A stretch of DNA of 64,000 nucleotides, from assembly GCA_041281825.1 (NCBI GenBank), contig CP166298.1, positions 3,348,001 through 3,412,000 of the forward strand, read 5' to 3'. Under the pieces are notes generated by a model that was not told the DNA's origin, searched no databases, and was given only the letters and a program-made list of their open reading frames with translations. The stretch's first letter is position 1. Each line of letters starts with the position of its first letter. Position numbers and translations under genes: made by a program. Below are positions 8,615-17,740 of this stretch, one piece after another. The stretch comes from Paenibacillus_D tarimensis_A. GTDB taxonomy: Bacteria; Bacillota; Bacilli; Paenibacillales; Paenibacillaceae.

Positions 8615-9885
8615 CCCTGCTCCTTCTCGATCTGCAGCCGCGCTTGCTTCAGCAATGCAGCCCGTTCATTCGGAATGCTGCCCGATGCCGCCCCCGCGAG
8701 CAGCCCGTTCAAGCATTTCTGAACCCAGCTTCCCGGCTTCATCCGCAATTCGCGCATTAGATCATGGCCGTTTACCGCAAGCTCCTTTATAGAAGCTACC
8801 GGCATTCGTTTGAAAATCGTTTTCAGTTCCGCGATTCCTGTATCATCCTTATCTAGCCCGCCGGATTGCTCCATCATTTCGAGCCAGCCTTGCGTTACTA
8901 TACGGCCGTAGCTGATGACTTGACCGATCCAATGACCTTGAACCGATGTCGAGTCCATACGGCACTCCGCCGATAAAGCGATCCATTGCCGGTGGAAGGA
9001 AACGACTGAGGTGATCGTCAATATCCGTTGCCTTGAATAACGGAGACTTTCGAGCCAGATGCGGGACCCGGTCCCGTCGAAAGACCGAATGATAAACCAG
9101 GCCGCCCAACGCAGATCGGGATCGGTTATGGAAGCGAGCGACCCCTCATGCGCTTGAGGTCCTCCCGGGATGCGCAGCGGCTCTTTCGTACAATCAAGGA
9201 GTCCGCTCTCGGTCATCAGCGAGATCGCTTGATCAGGTCTGCCGCCTTTCATCATCTTGTCAAGCTCCGCTCCGACACGCTCCATGGCGACATGCTTCAA
9301 CAGCCCGCGGTGGCGTTTAACCGCATCCCATGTCGCTTGCTCGATTGGATATTCCCGTCCTTGCCCGAACTCGGAGGCAAACCGGATGCCGCGGATCATC
9401 CTCAGCGCATCCTCTTGAAACCGCGTTTCCGGATTGCCTACACAGCGAACGACCCCGTTCCTTAAGTCCTTCAATCCATCGAACGGATCAATTAAAGCTC
9501 CGTTAGCAGTCATCGCCATCGCGTTTATCGTAAAATCACGGCGGCGCAAATCTTCTTCCAGCTCGGTTATAAAATCGACCTGGGCCGGTCTTCGGTACGC
9601 TTCGTAGTTCGCTTCCTTGCGGTATGTGGTGAGCTCGTATGAGTTGCCGTTCATTATAATCGTCACAGTCCCGTGCTTTAATCCGGTCGGAATCGTCCTT
9701 GGAAACAACCGCATGACCTCTTCCGGCTTTGCGGACGTTGCAATATCCACATCGGTGATCGCCCGTCCGGCCATCACATCCCGTACGCAGCCGCCGACGA
9801 ACACGGCTTCATATCCATGCTCCGAAAGCCGGGATAGGATCGGAACAGCTTCAATCATTAGCGGATGTGTCAACATGCCGTTCAC
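8611..9885 (-). CDS. cca: CCA-adding tRNA nucleotidyltransferase
   Basis: The 424-residue protein is a class II nucleotidyltransferase that adds or repairs the 3' CCA end of tRNA. The head domain shows VFVGGCVRDVMAG, the catalytic DVDIAT pair of aspartates, RRRDFTINAMAM, and EDALRMIRGIRFASEFG. The start is a GTG overlapping the bshA stop by 4 nt; an ATG at 9876 is the alternative, and neither has a strong ribosome site. Its place between bshA and birA matches B. subtilis. Confidence 0.96.
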   Translation of the reverse strand: MNGMLTHPLMIEAVPILSRLSEHGYEAVFVGGCVRDVMAGRAITDVDIATSAKPEEVMRLFPRTIPTGLKHGTVTIIMNGNSYELTTYRKEANYEAYRRPAQVDFITELEEDLRRRDFTINAMAMTANGALIDPFDGLKDLRNGVVRCVGNPETRFQEDALRMIRGIRFASEFGQGREYPIEQATWDAVKRHRGLLKHVAMERVGAELDKMMKGGRPDQAISLMTESGLLDCTKEPLRIPGGPQAHEGSLASITDPDLRWAAWFIIRSFDGTGSRIWLESLRYSRQRILTITSVVSFHRQWIALSAECRMDSTSVQGHWIGQVISYGRIVTQGWLEMMEQSGGLDKDDTGIAELKTIFKRMPVASIKELAVNGHDLMRELRMKPGSWVQKCLNGLLAGAASGSIPNERAALLKQARLQIEKEQG

Positions 9886-11042
9886 TCACTGCAGACAGGC
9901 AACGGAATATCGGCTTCCAGCCCTAGCACACGGTAATATATCCGCTCATATTCGGCCGTAATCAAATCGTTACAGAAACGGGTCCTCGCCCGATGCAGAC
10001 AAGCCTCTCTGAAAGCGGCGTACAAATTAGGCTGAGTTAGCAGTTTTATCGCATCGGCCGACATTTGCTCCGTGTCGCCGATTGGAGCCAGATATCCGGT
10101 TTCTCCATGGGTGACAAGCTCCGGGATGCCGCCGGCCTCCGAGCCGATGGTAGGTACGCCGCACGCCATCGCTTCCAGCGCCACAAGACCGAAGCTTTCC
10201 TTTTCCGAAGGAAGCAGAAGCAGGTCGGCGACCGATATCACCTGGGCGACATCATCCTGTTTACCGAGGAAATAGACCCGATCCTCCAAGCCCATTTTAT
10301 TAATTTTGCAACGAATCTTGGACAACTCGGGACCTTCTCCGACAAGCAGCAGCTTCGCGCGCACGGCCTCGCTTACTTTGGCGAAGATTTCAATCACGTC
10401 TCCAACTCTTTTCACCGGTCGAAAATTGGAAATATGCATCAATATTTTTTCATCCGGTTCAGCAAAATCGCTGCGGAGGGACGTGCATTCTCGCGGATAA
10501 TAAATCCGCTTGTCTACAAAATTATAGGTAAGATCTATCGGCTGCGCTATATCAAGCAGTTCCCTTGTTTCTCTGATTAAATCGTCGGAAACAGCGGTTA
10601 CGGCATCGCTTTTCATAATCGCCAGCCGGATCAGATCCTTAAGCGACTCATCCTGAGCGAGCACCGTAATGTCCGTGCCGTGGAGCGTCGTTACCGTCTT
10701 CAGATCCCGGCCGATCATCTGTTTGGCAAGAAATGCGCAGATGGCGTGCGGAACCGCGTAATGAACATGAAGCAGATCGAGCTGCTGCATGTTCGCCACC
10801 TGCGCCATCTTGCTGGCTAATGATATATCGTACGGCGGGTAGCGGAAAACGTAATAATCGTTAACCTCCACCTCATGGTAATAAATATTTTTATGAAATT
10901 TTCCTAAACGAAAAGGGATGCTGTGCGTAATAAAATGAATTTCGTGACCTTTCTCAGCCAGCAGCTTGCCGAGTTCCGTCGCGACTACACCGGAGCCTCC
11001 GAGCGTAGGATAACAAGTAATGCCGATTTTTAACCGTTTCAA
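9882..11042 (-). CDS. bshA: N-acetyl-alpha-D-glucosaminyl L-malate synthase (bacillithiol)
   Basis: This GT4-family glycosyltransferase makes GlcNAc-malate, the first step of bacillithiol synthesis. The N-terminus KIGITCYPTLGGSGVVATEL, the central TTLHGTDITVL and the C-terminal EKESFGLVALEAMACGVP match BshA closely. I favour the TTG at 11042, giving a start MKRLKIGITCYP, because AAGGGGTG lies nine bases upstream; a GTG at 11054 sits too close to that site. The downstream cca start overlaps its stop. Together with bshB1 it shows that the organism makes bacillithiol. Confidence 0.95.
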   Translation of the reverse strand: MKRLKIGITCYPTLGGSGVVATELGKLLAEKGHEIHFITHSIPFRLGKFHKNIYYHEVEVNDYYVFRYPPYDISLASKMAQVANMQQLDLLHVHYAVPHAICAFLAKQMIGRDLKTVTTLHGTDITVLAQDESLKDLIRLAIMKSDAVTAVSDDLIRETRELLDIAQPIDLTYNFVDKRIYYPRECTSLRSDFAEPDEKILMHISNFRPVKRVGDVIEIFAKVSEAVRAKLLLVGEGPELSKIRCKINKMGLEDRVYFLGKQDDVAQVISVADLLLLPSEKESFGLVALEAMACGVPTIGSEAGGIPELVTHGETGYLAPIGDTEQMSADAIKLLTQPNLYAAFREACLHRARTRFCNDLITAEYERIYYRVLGLEADIPLPVCSE

Positions 11043-11114
11043 TCCAATGCTCACCCCTTTACAACTGCCTTTTGTCGAAGTATATTCGATTCCTCGTGCA
11101 ACATGCCTAAGCCA

Positions 11115-11819
11115 TTACAGGAACAGGTGAATCGGATGAGACCGTTTGACGGCAAAGCCTTCGGCATAATTCACCGATTGATGCCTGCCCAGCAATCGGT
11201 CGCGCGCTTCGACGTTTTCCAGATATCCTTGGTTCAGCGGCGTAGCCACCTGATTCTTTGACGGATCGGGCGGCTCGAATTGCGAACGATAGGCAAGCAG
11301 CGCCTGCTTCTTGAGCTCGTATTGCCCGCTCACATCAACCGCAAGGGAGATGTGTTCAACGTCGTTAATAAAATAATAGATTAACCGCTCCACTTGTACG
11401 GGAGGCAGTTCAGGCATATAGTTGCGCAGCTTTGCGTTAAACACCGCTTCCTCCACGATGCGGCTGCAGGCGTTATGATCGGGATGCCGGTCATTCCAGT
11501 ACGGCGCGAATACGACTCTTGGCCGCAGCCTCCGTATTTCGGCAACGATTACATCCACCTGCTCCTTTGCCCCGGTTAGACCTCGGTCCGGCAGCTTAAG
11601 GCAGCTTCTCTCCGACAGACCAAGCACCGAGGAAGCGGCGGCAGCTTCCTGCCTGCGCAATTCCACGGTGCCGTTAGAGGACATTTCCGCTTCCGTCAAA
11701 TCGCAAACGGCGGCTCGAAAGCCCGACTGCACGTGCTTGACAATTGTTCCTCCCATACCGATCTCCACATCGTCCGGATGGGCTCCGAATGCAAGTAAAT
11801 CCATTTTATTCACGCTCAT
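11115..11819 (-). CDS. bshB1: Bacillithiol biosynthesis deacetylase BshB1
   Basis: The 234-residue LmbE/PIG-L family zinc deacetylase removes the acetyl group from GlcNAc-malate. The zinc motif AHPDDVEIGMGG is near residue 13, and YWNDRHPDHNACSRIV supplies the second metal site. The ATG overlaps the mgsA stop (ATGA). It lies directly upstream of bshA, as in B. subtilis (ypjG-ypjH). Confidence 0.95.
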   Translation of the reverse strand: MSVNKMDLLAFGAHPDDVEIGMGGTIVKHVQSGFRAAVCDLTEAEMSSNGTVELRRQEAAAASSVLGLSERSCLKLPDRGLTGAKEQVDVIVAEIRRLRPRVVFAPYWNDRHPDHNACSRIVEEAVFNAKLRNYMPELPPVQVERLIYYFINDVEHISLAVDVSGQYELKKQALLAYRSQFEPPDPSKNQVATPLNQGYLENVEARDRLLGRHQSVNYAEGFAVKRSHPIHLFL

Positions 11820-12232
11820 ACTCCGTCCGGCTTGTACTTATGGACAAGCTCCCTCCATGCAAAATCGCCTCTCTCGAGCGCCCGGACAAGCAGCTCCGCC
11901 GTTGCGACATTCGTTGCCACCGGAATACCTTGTACGTCGCACAAGCGAAGCAAGGCGATGATATCCGGTTCATGCGGCTGAGCCATCAACGGATCGCGCA
12001 AAAAGATGATTAAATCCATTTCATTTTGTGCAACCATTGCGCCGATTTGCTGATCGCCGCCAAGCGGACCGGACATAAACCGATTGATTTGCAATGACGT
12101 CTGTTCCATGATGCGCGTGCCCGTAGTACCTGTTGAATATAAAGTATGAGGTTGAAAGGCGCTCTCATAAGCAATGACAAAATTGACCATCTCATCCTTT
12201 TTCCGGTCATGGGCGATAAATGCGATATTCAT
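11816..12232 (-). CDS. mgsA: Methylglyoxal synthase
   Basis: The 138-residue enzyme converts dihydroxyacetone phosphate to methylglyoxal. It has the N-terminal IAFIAHDRKKDEMVNF, the phosphate-binding STGTTG and the signature SGPLGGDQQIGAM that carries the catalytic Asp. Placement between dapB and bshB1 is the conserved Bacillus order. Confidence 0.97.
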   Translation of the reverse strand: MNIAFIAHDRKKDEMVNFVIAYESAFQPHTLYSTGTTGTRIMEQTSLQINRFMSGPLGGDQQIGAMVAQNEMDLIIFLRDPLMAQPHEPDIIALLRLCDVQGIPVATNVATAELLVRALERGDFAWRELVHKYKPDGV

Positions 12233-12265
12233 TCACTGCAGCTCCCTTCTCCGCTCCACGAAGCA

Positions 12266-13069
12266 TTAGTCCATCAAATGCTCGAAACCGTAAATCATTC
12301 CGGTATAGTTCATTACTTTTTTGACGGCGACGTTTACTCCGGGCATATACCCTGCCCGTTCGTAAGAGTCATGGCGGATTTTTAACGTCTGGCCGTTGCC
12401 GCCGAAGATGACCTCCTGTTGGGCGAAAACTCCGGGCAACCGGACGCTATGTATTCGAAATCCGTTGTAATACCCCCCGCGCGCCCCTTCCAAAATCTCC
12501 TCTTCCTTCGGATTGCCCTGACGCATTTCTTTGCGCACTTCCGAGATCAGCTCGGCTGTTTTGATCGAAGTGCCAGACGGCGCATCCAGCTTCTGGTCAC
12601 CGTGATATTCAATAATTTCTACATGAGGCATATATTTGGACGCTTCAGCCGCAAATTTCATCATCAGCAGCGCGCCGATCGAGAAATTGGGAGCGATTAA
12701 TCCGCCGATGCCGCGGCTTTTGCACAGGTTGTCCAACGATTCGATTTGCTCCTGGGTGAAGCCTGTAGTCCCTACCACAGGACGCACCCCGTGCTCGATT
12801 GCAATCATCGTATTGTTGAATGCCGCTTGCGGCACGGTAAAGTCGACTAACACGTCCGGGGAGGAGGCCTTCAGCGCTTCCGCCAAATCCGGGGATACGA
12901 TTACACCGGATGCCGGCTTGCCAACAAGCAAGCCGGCATCGACGTTGCCTGCAGAAGTGTCAATCGCTGCAGCAAGAATTAATGCTTCGTCCTCCAGTAC
13001 CATCTTGACAACTTCACGGCCCATTCGTCCGCCTGCCCCAGTTATTGCTACTTTGATTTTTTCCGTCAT
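12266..13069 (-). CDS. dapB: 4-hydroxy-tetrahydrodipicolinate reductase
   Basis: The 267-residue enzyme acts in lysine and diaminopimelate synthesis; in spore formers the pathway also supplies dipicolinate. Motifs: nucleotide-binding ITGAGGRMGREVV at the start, GTTGFTQEQ, the catalytic EIIEYHGDQKLDAPSGTS and a C-terminal RHDSYERAGYMPG. The ATG at 13069 is chosen because AGGTGA lies seven bases upstream; the frame is open for 52 more codons with no family similarity. Confidence 0.97.
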   Translation of the reverse strand: MTEKIKVAITGAGGRMGREVVKMVLEDEALILAAAIDTSAGNVDAGLLVGKPASGVIVSPDLAEALKASSPDVLVDFTVPQAAFNNTMIAIEHGVRPVVGTTGFTQEQIESLDNLCKSRGIGGLIAPNFSIGALLMMKFAAEASKYMPHVEIIEYHGDQKLDAPSGTSIKTAELISEVRKEMRQGNPKEEEILEGARGGYYNGFRIHSVRLPGVFAQQEVIFGGNGQTLKIRHDSYERAGYMPGVNVAVKKVMNYTGMIYGFEHLMD

Positions 13070-13076
13070 AAGTTGA

Positions 13077-13625
13077 TCACCTGTTCCTTCTTCTTTTTCT
13101 GCGCTGAGAGCGAACAAACGGGATGACGCGTTTGCGGTTTGCGATCTCCGCAAGCAGCCGGTTTGCTTCCGCATGCTCCGGATTAAGCTGCAGCGCTTCA
13201 CGCAAATGAGCTGCGGCCTCATCATGCAGCATCAGCTCGTTATAAGCGGCGCCCAACAATAAAAAAGCGTCTCCGTTTAACGGATCCAAACGGGTCGCTT
13301 CGTGCAATAATGCTATTGCACCATCATGATTCTGCGGCTGGCCCTCGATAAACTGCGATGCTTCCGCTACGAGCACCTTAGCTTTCACAGTGTTCAAATG
13401 ATAGCTGTATTCTGATTGATCCGGCCTAAGCGTTACGGCTTGCTTAGCATATTCCAGCGCTTTATGCCATTTACCGCTGCGCGCGTGAGTGATTGAGCAT
13501 CTATAGTGATAATCGGCATTGTCCGGGTCGGCCGCAATCGCTTGTTCAAACCAGCGGATCGCCTGCTCGAAGTCGCCGCTCAGGATCGATTCGTATGCTT
13601 TCCTGACGATGCTGTCTGCTTCCAT
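13077..13625 (-). CDS. Tetratricopeptide repeat protein
   Basis: The 182-residue protein contains at least three TPR units, including FEQAIRWFEQAIAADPDNADYHY and AAAHLREALQLNPEHAEANR, and ends in a very basic tail (RSQRRKRRRNR). AAGGAGG lies upstream of the ATG. It sits between ypjD and dapB. TPR proteins act as scaffolds; the partner is not evident. The basic tail could bind nucleic acid or acidic lipid, which is only a guess. Confidence 0.85.
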   Translation of the reverse strand: MEADSIVRKAYESILSGDFEQAIRWFEQAIAADPDNADYHYRCSITHARSGKWHKALEYAKQAVTLRPDQSEYSYHLNTVKAKVLVAEASQFIEGQPQNHDGAIALLHEATRLDPLNGDAFLLLGAAYNELMLHDEAAAHLREALQLNPEHAEANRLLAEIANRKRVIPFVRSQRRKRRRNR

Positions 13626-13678
13626 CCGCCCATCCTCCTTGTACCAGGGTGATGGTACAGCATATGTTCATTGGTCCG

Positions 13679-14017
13679 CTACGGTTCTGTGTTTTTTCGG
13701 GTCCACCGGTTCGCATCGCGAGTGTTGAACTTATTCATGACCTTATTATGGGCTTCCGTAAGGTCTAGTCCAAGTGAATTGGCAAAGCAGGACAGAATGA
13801 AAAGTATATCGCCCAGCTCCATTTCAATGGAATTATCGGCTTCTTCCGGTTTCTTCGGTTTTTCACCGTAGCTGTGGTTAACTTCCCTGGCCAACTCTCC
13901 GACTTCTTCGCTTAACCGGGCCATTAAGGCAAGCGGACTAAAATAACCTTCCTTGAATTGAGAAATATAGCTGTCCACTTCTCTTTGAATTTCTGCTAAC
14001 GATTTTTCCGCCACCAT
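13679..14017 (-). CDS. ypjD: MazG-like nucleotide pyrophosphohydrolase YpjD
   Basis: The 112-residue all-alpha NTP pyrophosphatase shows the MazG metal-binding pattern: LSEEVGELAREVNH followed by EMELGDILF. Such enzymes clear noncanonical or excess nucleotides. It begins the leftward ypjD-dapB-mgsA run, in the same position as B. subtilis ypjD, divergent from ypjC. Confidence 0.9.
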   Translation of the reverse strand: MVAEKSLAEIQREVDSYISQFKEGYFSPLALMARLSEEVGELAREVNHSYGEKPKKPEEADNSIEMELGDILFILSCFANSLGLDLTEAHNKVMNKFNTRDANRWTRKNTEP

Positions 14018-14162
14018 AGCCTACCCTTCCTGACTTTTTGCTTTCTCTTCATATGTTATCGCAAAGCGAACTTGAAAACAATGGTTTTCGAATTTACCGC
14101 TTCGTCGTATACTATCGTTAATTGGCCAAGCAGTACGCATCCCCACATTGTTCATACTAATG

Positions 14163-14274
14163 GGAGAGACTTAAAGCGGAGAGACTTAAAGCGGAGAGAC
14201 TTTAAGCTCCACTCAAAGATCCCTATGAAGCGGAGAGACTTTGAGCTCCACTCAAAGATCCCTATGTTAGGAGG
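14163..14274 (+). repeat. Leader-associated hairpin repeat, family R1, copy a
   Basis: Two direct copies of a roughly 40-base unit, plus two partial copies of its GGAGAGACTTAAAGC half, lie directly before ypjC. Each full unit has an inverted repeat (CTTTGAG, CTCCA loop, CTCAAAG; one arm mismatch in the first copy) followed by ATCCCTATG. The second copy runs as CCTATGTTAGGAGG, so the ypjC Shine-Dalgarno (14269-14274) abuts the repeat. Related copies lie at 16749, 36549 and 43504. Confidence 0.8.
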
Positions 14275-14283
14275 TACATCCCG

Positions 14284-15150
14284 ATGTCCGAGGCAAAAGC
14301 GTTTCATTACCGCTCTATCCCGCCGATTCTTCTTGGAGTGGCCATTTATGCGTTCGGTCTGCATTATTTTATATTGCCGAATCAATTTATGGAAGGCGGA
14401 GTTACGGGTATTACCATTCTGTTAAATTATGCGCTCGGCTGGCCGCTGTCGGTTTCAACGCTGATTTTGAATATTCCATTGTTTATTATGGGATTGAAGA
14501 TTCTGGGGTGGCGGCCGATGATCTATACGATCATGGGAACGGTATCGCTGTCGGTATTTCTCGGACTGATGGAAAAGTTCATTCATATCGGCTGGATCGT
14601 CCCGTTTCAAACGTCATCCGACTTTATATTGGCCGCATTGTATGCCGGCGTCACATTAGGTGCCGGGCTGGGCATCGTATTTCGGTTCGGAGGAACGACG
14701 GGCGGGTCGGACATAGTGGCAAGAATTGCATCAAAAAAACGGGGATGGAGCATGGGGCAAATCATTCTCGTGCTCGATACCTTTATCATCGGAATCTCAT
14801 TGCTCTACATCCCGAAGGAAAAAGTGCTCTATACGCTCGTAACCGTATTTATTGCTTCCCGGGTTATCGACTTCATTCAGGAGGGCGCTTATGCGGCGAA
14901 AGCCTTCTCCATCATTACAAACGAAGGGGAGAAAATCGCGGCGGTCATTACAAAAGAAATGGACCGGGGCGTAACGCTGGTGCCCGCGGTCGGCGCTTAC
15001 TCCAAGCAATCGAAGCATATGGTTTATTGCGTTGTTAGCCGGCAAGAGATCCGGAAGCTTAAGGCGATCGTCAAAACGGAGGATCCGCATGCTTTCATTG
15101 TCATAAGCGATGTCCATGACGTGCTTGGCGAAGGCTTCAGGGAAGATTAG
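14284..15150 (+). CDS. ypjC: YitT/YpjC family membrane protein (DUF161-DUF2179)
   Basis: The 288-residue protein is the only supported plus-strand gene. Several hydrophobic segments occupy residues 12-200, with the family signature LPNQFMEGGVTGITILL and GIVFRFGGTTGGSDIVARI. The C-terminal third (KAFSIITNEGEKIAAVITKEMDRG...) is a soluble DUF2179 domain, related to cation-binding regulatory domains. AGGAGG precedes the ATG and is contiguous with an R1 repeat. Transport substrate is unknown. Its 3' end overlaps the convergent ypjB by 14 nt. Confidence 0.92.
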   Translation: MSEAKAFHYRSIPPILLGVAIYAFGLHYFILPNQFMEGGVTGITILLNYALGWPLSVSTLILNIPLFIMGLKILGWRPMIYTIMGTVSLSVFLGLMEKFIHIGWIVPFQTSSDFILAALYAGVTLGAGLGIVFRFGGTTGGSDIVARIASKKRGWSMGQIILVLDTFIIGISLLYIPKEKVLYTLVTVFIASRVIDFIQEGAYAAKAFSIITNEGEKIAAVITKEMDRGVTLVPAVGAYSKQSKHMVYCVVSRQEIRKLKAIVKTEDPHAFIVISDVHDVLGEGFRED

Positions 15151-16030
15151 AAGGATGATGCTTTATCATCTTGTCCCTCTCGTAAAGGAATTTCTGCCAG
15201 CCGACATAACCCAGCACCGATAAAATAAGCAGTGCGACGACGATTGTCCATCGCCAGGGCATTGATCCGTACACAGGCGATATGACCGGCTCCGACAGCC
15301 GGTCGCCAGGCTCTTGAAACAGTATATCTATTGCGTTCGACAAGGAATTCAGCGCCTGTTCCATCCACTCCCGGTCAAGCTCGCCGCGTTTACCGGCTTC
15401 CAGCAGGTTATAGGTGTACCGATAGGCTTCCTGGAGCGAAACCACCTGCTCCTGATCGCGTTTCATCAATGCGGCCGGTACGATTAACCGGATATGATCG
15501 GAGAGCGGCTTGACGGCGGCAAATGCCGCTTCGGCACCGTCTCCCGTATTTCTTCGCCAAGCCTTGACGATTCGGTTTACGTCTTCCGTCAAAACTTCAT
15601 GATATGTCTTCCATAACGCCCCTTTTTCATGAACGAGAGCGTCAAACGCAAGCAATAGCTGAGCGCCATAGGTTCTCATATCATTGTACGGTTTATACGG
15701 CTTACCCGGCTGCAAAGCGCTTCGCAGACCGCTTATGGCCCTGTCAACTGCAGACCACCCGTGGCTGCTGCCATATTGACGGTAATCCTTGTCGGCAGCC
15801 AGCCTTTCCAACCGGTTAAAATAATAAAATACCAGCTGCCTGTTTCCATCTGTTGCAGCTTGATATAGATTTTTCGATAACTGCAAAAGCTTATCCGAAT
15901 GCGAAAACGCAGACTGCTCCTCCTGTTTTCCGGCAGCCTCGTCCCCTATATCGGATGCTATACCGCTAACGGGATATGCCGTAATTATAAGGCTTGTCAA
16001 GATGACGGCCGTTATCCATTTCCTCATCAT
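15137..16030 (-). CDS. ypjB: Sporulation protein YpjB
   Basis: The 297-residue protein has an N-terminal signal peptide (ITAVILTSLIITAYPVSG), a helical extracytoplasmic region, and a C-terminal membrane segment (WTIVVALLILSVLGYVGW) with a short basic tail. This layout and its position between ypjA and ypjC match YpjB, a sporulation-associated protein of unknown mechanism. GGGGGG lies eight bases upstream of the ATG. Confidence 0.85.
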   Translation of the reverse strand: MMRKWITAVILTSLIITAYPVSGIASDIGDEAAGKQEEQSAFSHSDKLLQLSKNLYQAATDGNRQLVFYYFNRLERLAADKDYRQYGSSHGWSAVDRAISGLRSALQPGKPYKPYNDMRTYGAQLLLAFDALVHEKGALWKTYHEVLTEDVNRIVKAWRRNTGDGAEAAFAAVKPLSDHIRLIVPAALMKRDQEQVVSLQEAYRYTYNLLEAGKRGELDREWMEQALNSLSNAIDILFQEPGDRLSEPVISPVYGSMPWRWTIVVALLILSVLGYVGWQKFLYERDKMIKHHPSNLP

Positions 16031-16073
16031 GTGGACATCCCCCCATTCTCATCGTATGGGGGAATAAAGTTAA

Positions 16074-16742
16074 TTATGACAGTTTGTCCTCCCGCTTCCG
16101 TAAATAGATCCTTCTATTGACCAAGGCGAGCATAGCAACCAGTAAACTGGCAACAGTTAACCCGACAGTGAATTTGGCAATCACTCCCAGGTCATCTCTG
16201 AGAACGGCTGGAAGCCAAGGATAGATGCCGATCCGATAATCCAGCGTATCATTCAGAAGCAGCCATGCAAAGGAAAGAAACGCAGCCGTCCTCCCAAAAA
16301 CAAAAAAACGGACATACAGCAAGGCTTCAAACGCCATTCCCAAATGAGACACAACCAGCATCCAATCCTGCCAGACAAGACCGTTCCCTTGAGCGGCTCC
16401 GGCGAATATCATAACGACGGCCCATACGCCGTATTTAATGGAGGTGACGACAGCAAGCGCTTCGATGACGGAGCGGAATCCGGTATACACCCTGGAAGGA
16501 CGTTTGGCCGGAAAAAGTAAGAATAGCAGCGAAACCGTAAAAAACAAGCTTGCTGTCGGACTGTCCGGCACGAAAACGATCTGCCATAACGGTTGATTCT
16601 CATAGGTATAGACGAGTTGCTTCCAATACCAGATATATCCGTACACTGTTCCGGCGAGATTGACGGCGAATAACAACCATAGAAAGGAACGGTTCAGCAG
16701 GATCGATCGGCTCCAAAATCTAAGCAGCAGCAACGGCAACAT
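16074..16742 (-). CDS. ypjA: DUF1405 membrane protein YpjA
   Basis: This 222-residue protein has about six membrane segments (for example FLWLLFAVNLAGTVYGYIWYW and VIAKFTVGLTVASLLVAML). Length, topology and its place after qcrC match YpjA. The start at 16742 is set by AGGAGG just upstream. A longer in-frame reading starts at the ATG inside the R1 repeat (16757), but the Shine-Dalgarno would then lie inside the gene. Function unknown; the qcr linkage hints at a respiratory role. Confidence 0.85.
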   Translation of the reverse strand: MLPLLLLRFWSRSILLNRSFLWLLFAVNLAGTVYGYIWYWKQLVYTYENQPLWQIVFVPDSPTASLFFTVSLLFLLFPAKRPSRVYTGFRSVIEALAVVTSIKYGVWAVVMIFAGAAQGNGLVWQDWMLVVSHLGMAFEALLYVRFFVFGRTAAFLSFAWLLLNDTLDYRIGIYPWLPAVLRDDLGVIAKFTVGLTVASLLVAMLALVNRRIYLRKREDKLS

Positions 16743-16748
16743 TAGGCC

Positions 16749-16770
16749 TCCTGACATAGGGATCTTTGAA
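16749..16770 (-). repeat. R1 repeat, copy b (short)
   Basis: Read on the minus strand this ends CCTATGTCAGGAGG, and the AGGAGG is the ypjA ribosome site. Only the 3' half of the R1 unit is present (TTCAAAGATCCCTATG); the hairpin's other arm is missing. Confidence 0.7.
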
Positions 16771-16807
16771 GGTAAGTTACATATCCAAAATGATTTCCAA
16801 AAGCATT

Positions 16808-16846
16808 CGAAAAGAACCTGACCGTTAATTTACGATCAGGTTCTTC
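16808..16846 (-). terminator. Terminator after qcrC
   Basis: On the minus strand AAGAACCTGATCG pairs with CGGTCAGGTTCTT (one mismatch), and the 3' arm runs into TTTTC. It follows the qcrC stop by a few bases and closes the qcrABC transcript before ypjA. Confidence 0.75.
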
Positions 16847-16852
16847 CTATGC

Positions 16853-17722
16853 TTATTCGGCTTTCTTCTGAATGGACAGCCATTCTGCAACCTGGTCGAT
16901 CTCTTCTGCAGACAGCGTATTTGCGAATGCCGGCATTGCGTCTCTACCGTTGGTTACAATTCCAACCAGTTCTTCTTTCGAGTAAAGATCTCCGACACCG
17001 CGCAGAGCCGGTATCTTGGCACCGGGATTCCCCTTAAGGTCAGCAGCATGGCAACTCAAGCATTGTGCCTTCAGAATCTCCATTGCCGGATCGTCGGCAT
17101 TGACGATGGCAACATCCTCGGGCTTTGCGGAAGGATTCGGCCGCGGCTTGCCGGCAAGATGAGCTTCACGCGCTTTTTCTTCCCGTTCGATATGCTCGGG
17201 AATCGTATTCGTCAATTCCAGCTGATGTGTGTAATGATCCCATGAAACCTTGGTTAAATAAATAACGGCAATCAGCGAGACAAACATAAGTGCCGATGCA
17301 ACCGGACGGCGGTAAAAGCGGCGTTCTTTCCCCGTATCGAGGAAAGGCGCAAGCAATAAAGCGCCGAATGCGACGCCCGGGACGCCGACCGTGCCGAGTA
17401 CGACATAATCGCCGGACACGTACGGATATTTAAGCAGTTGGTACAGGAAAAGGAAGTACCAGTCCGGCATCGGAATGAATGCCGCGTTTGTCGGGTCCGC
17501 CGGATAGCCAAGCGGAGCCGGGTGTGCGACTGTCAGAACTAGAAATCCGACGAGCACGACCGCACCCACCATCCATTCTTTTAACAGGAAGTTAGGTATA
17601 AACGCTTCCGATTTGCCCGGATAAGCGGAATAATCGGCAGGTATATTCGAAGCGTTCCGTTTTTTTACGCGCGAGTCGCCAACATAAACAACTTTCTCTT
17701 TGGAATTATGGCCATGCGCCAT
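16853..17722 (-). CDS. qcrC: Menaquinol:cytochrome c reductase, cytochrome b/c subunit QcrC
   Basis: The 289-residue protein fuses a three-helix subunit-IV-like membrane domain (LLKEWMVGAVVLVGFLVLTV, and PDWYFLFLYQLLKYP of the quinol site) to a C-terminal class I cytochrome c domain. The heme c motif CLSCH is at residues 221-225 and the likely Met ligand lies in DAMPAF. This is the Gram-positive bc complex arrangement that keeps the cytochrome c attached to the membrane. Confidence 0.97.
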   Translation of the reverse strand: MAHGHNSKEKVVYVGDSRVKKRNASNIPADYSAYPGKSEAFIPNFLLKEWMVGAVVLVGFLVLTVAHPAPLGYPADPTNAAFIPMPDWYFLFLYQLLKYPYVSGDYVVLGTVGVPGVAFGALLLAPFLDTGKERRFYRRPVASALMFVSLIAVIYLTKVSWDHYTHQLELTNTIPEHIEREEKAREAHLAGKPRPNPSAKPEDVAIVNADDPAMEILKAQCLSCHAADLKGNPGAKIPALRGVGDLYSKEELVGIVTNGRDAMPAFANTLSAEEIDQVAEWLSIQKKAE

Positions 17723-17740
17723 GAAAAACCCTCCCTTCGC

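Noticed and set aside
12266..13225. Extended 319-codon dapB frame
   Set aside because: The first 52 codons overlap the TPR gene and have no DapB similarity; a good ribosome site marks the start at 13069.
14163..14274. CRISPR-like array in the R1 tandem repeats
   Set aside because: Units are only two full copies with no spacer pattern and occur at several gene starts; no cas genes are present.
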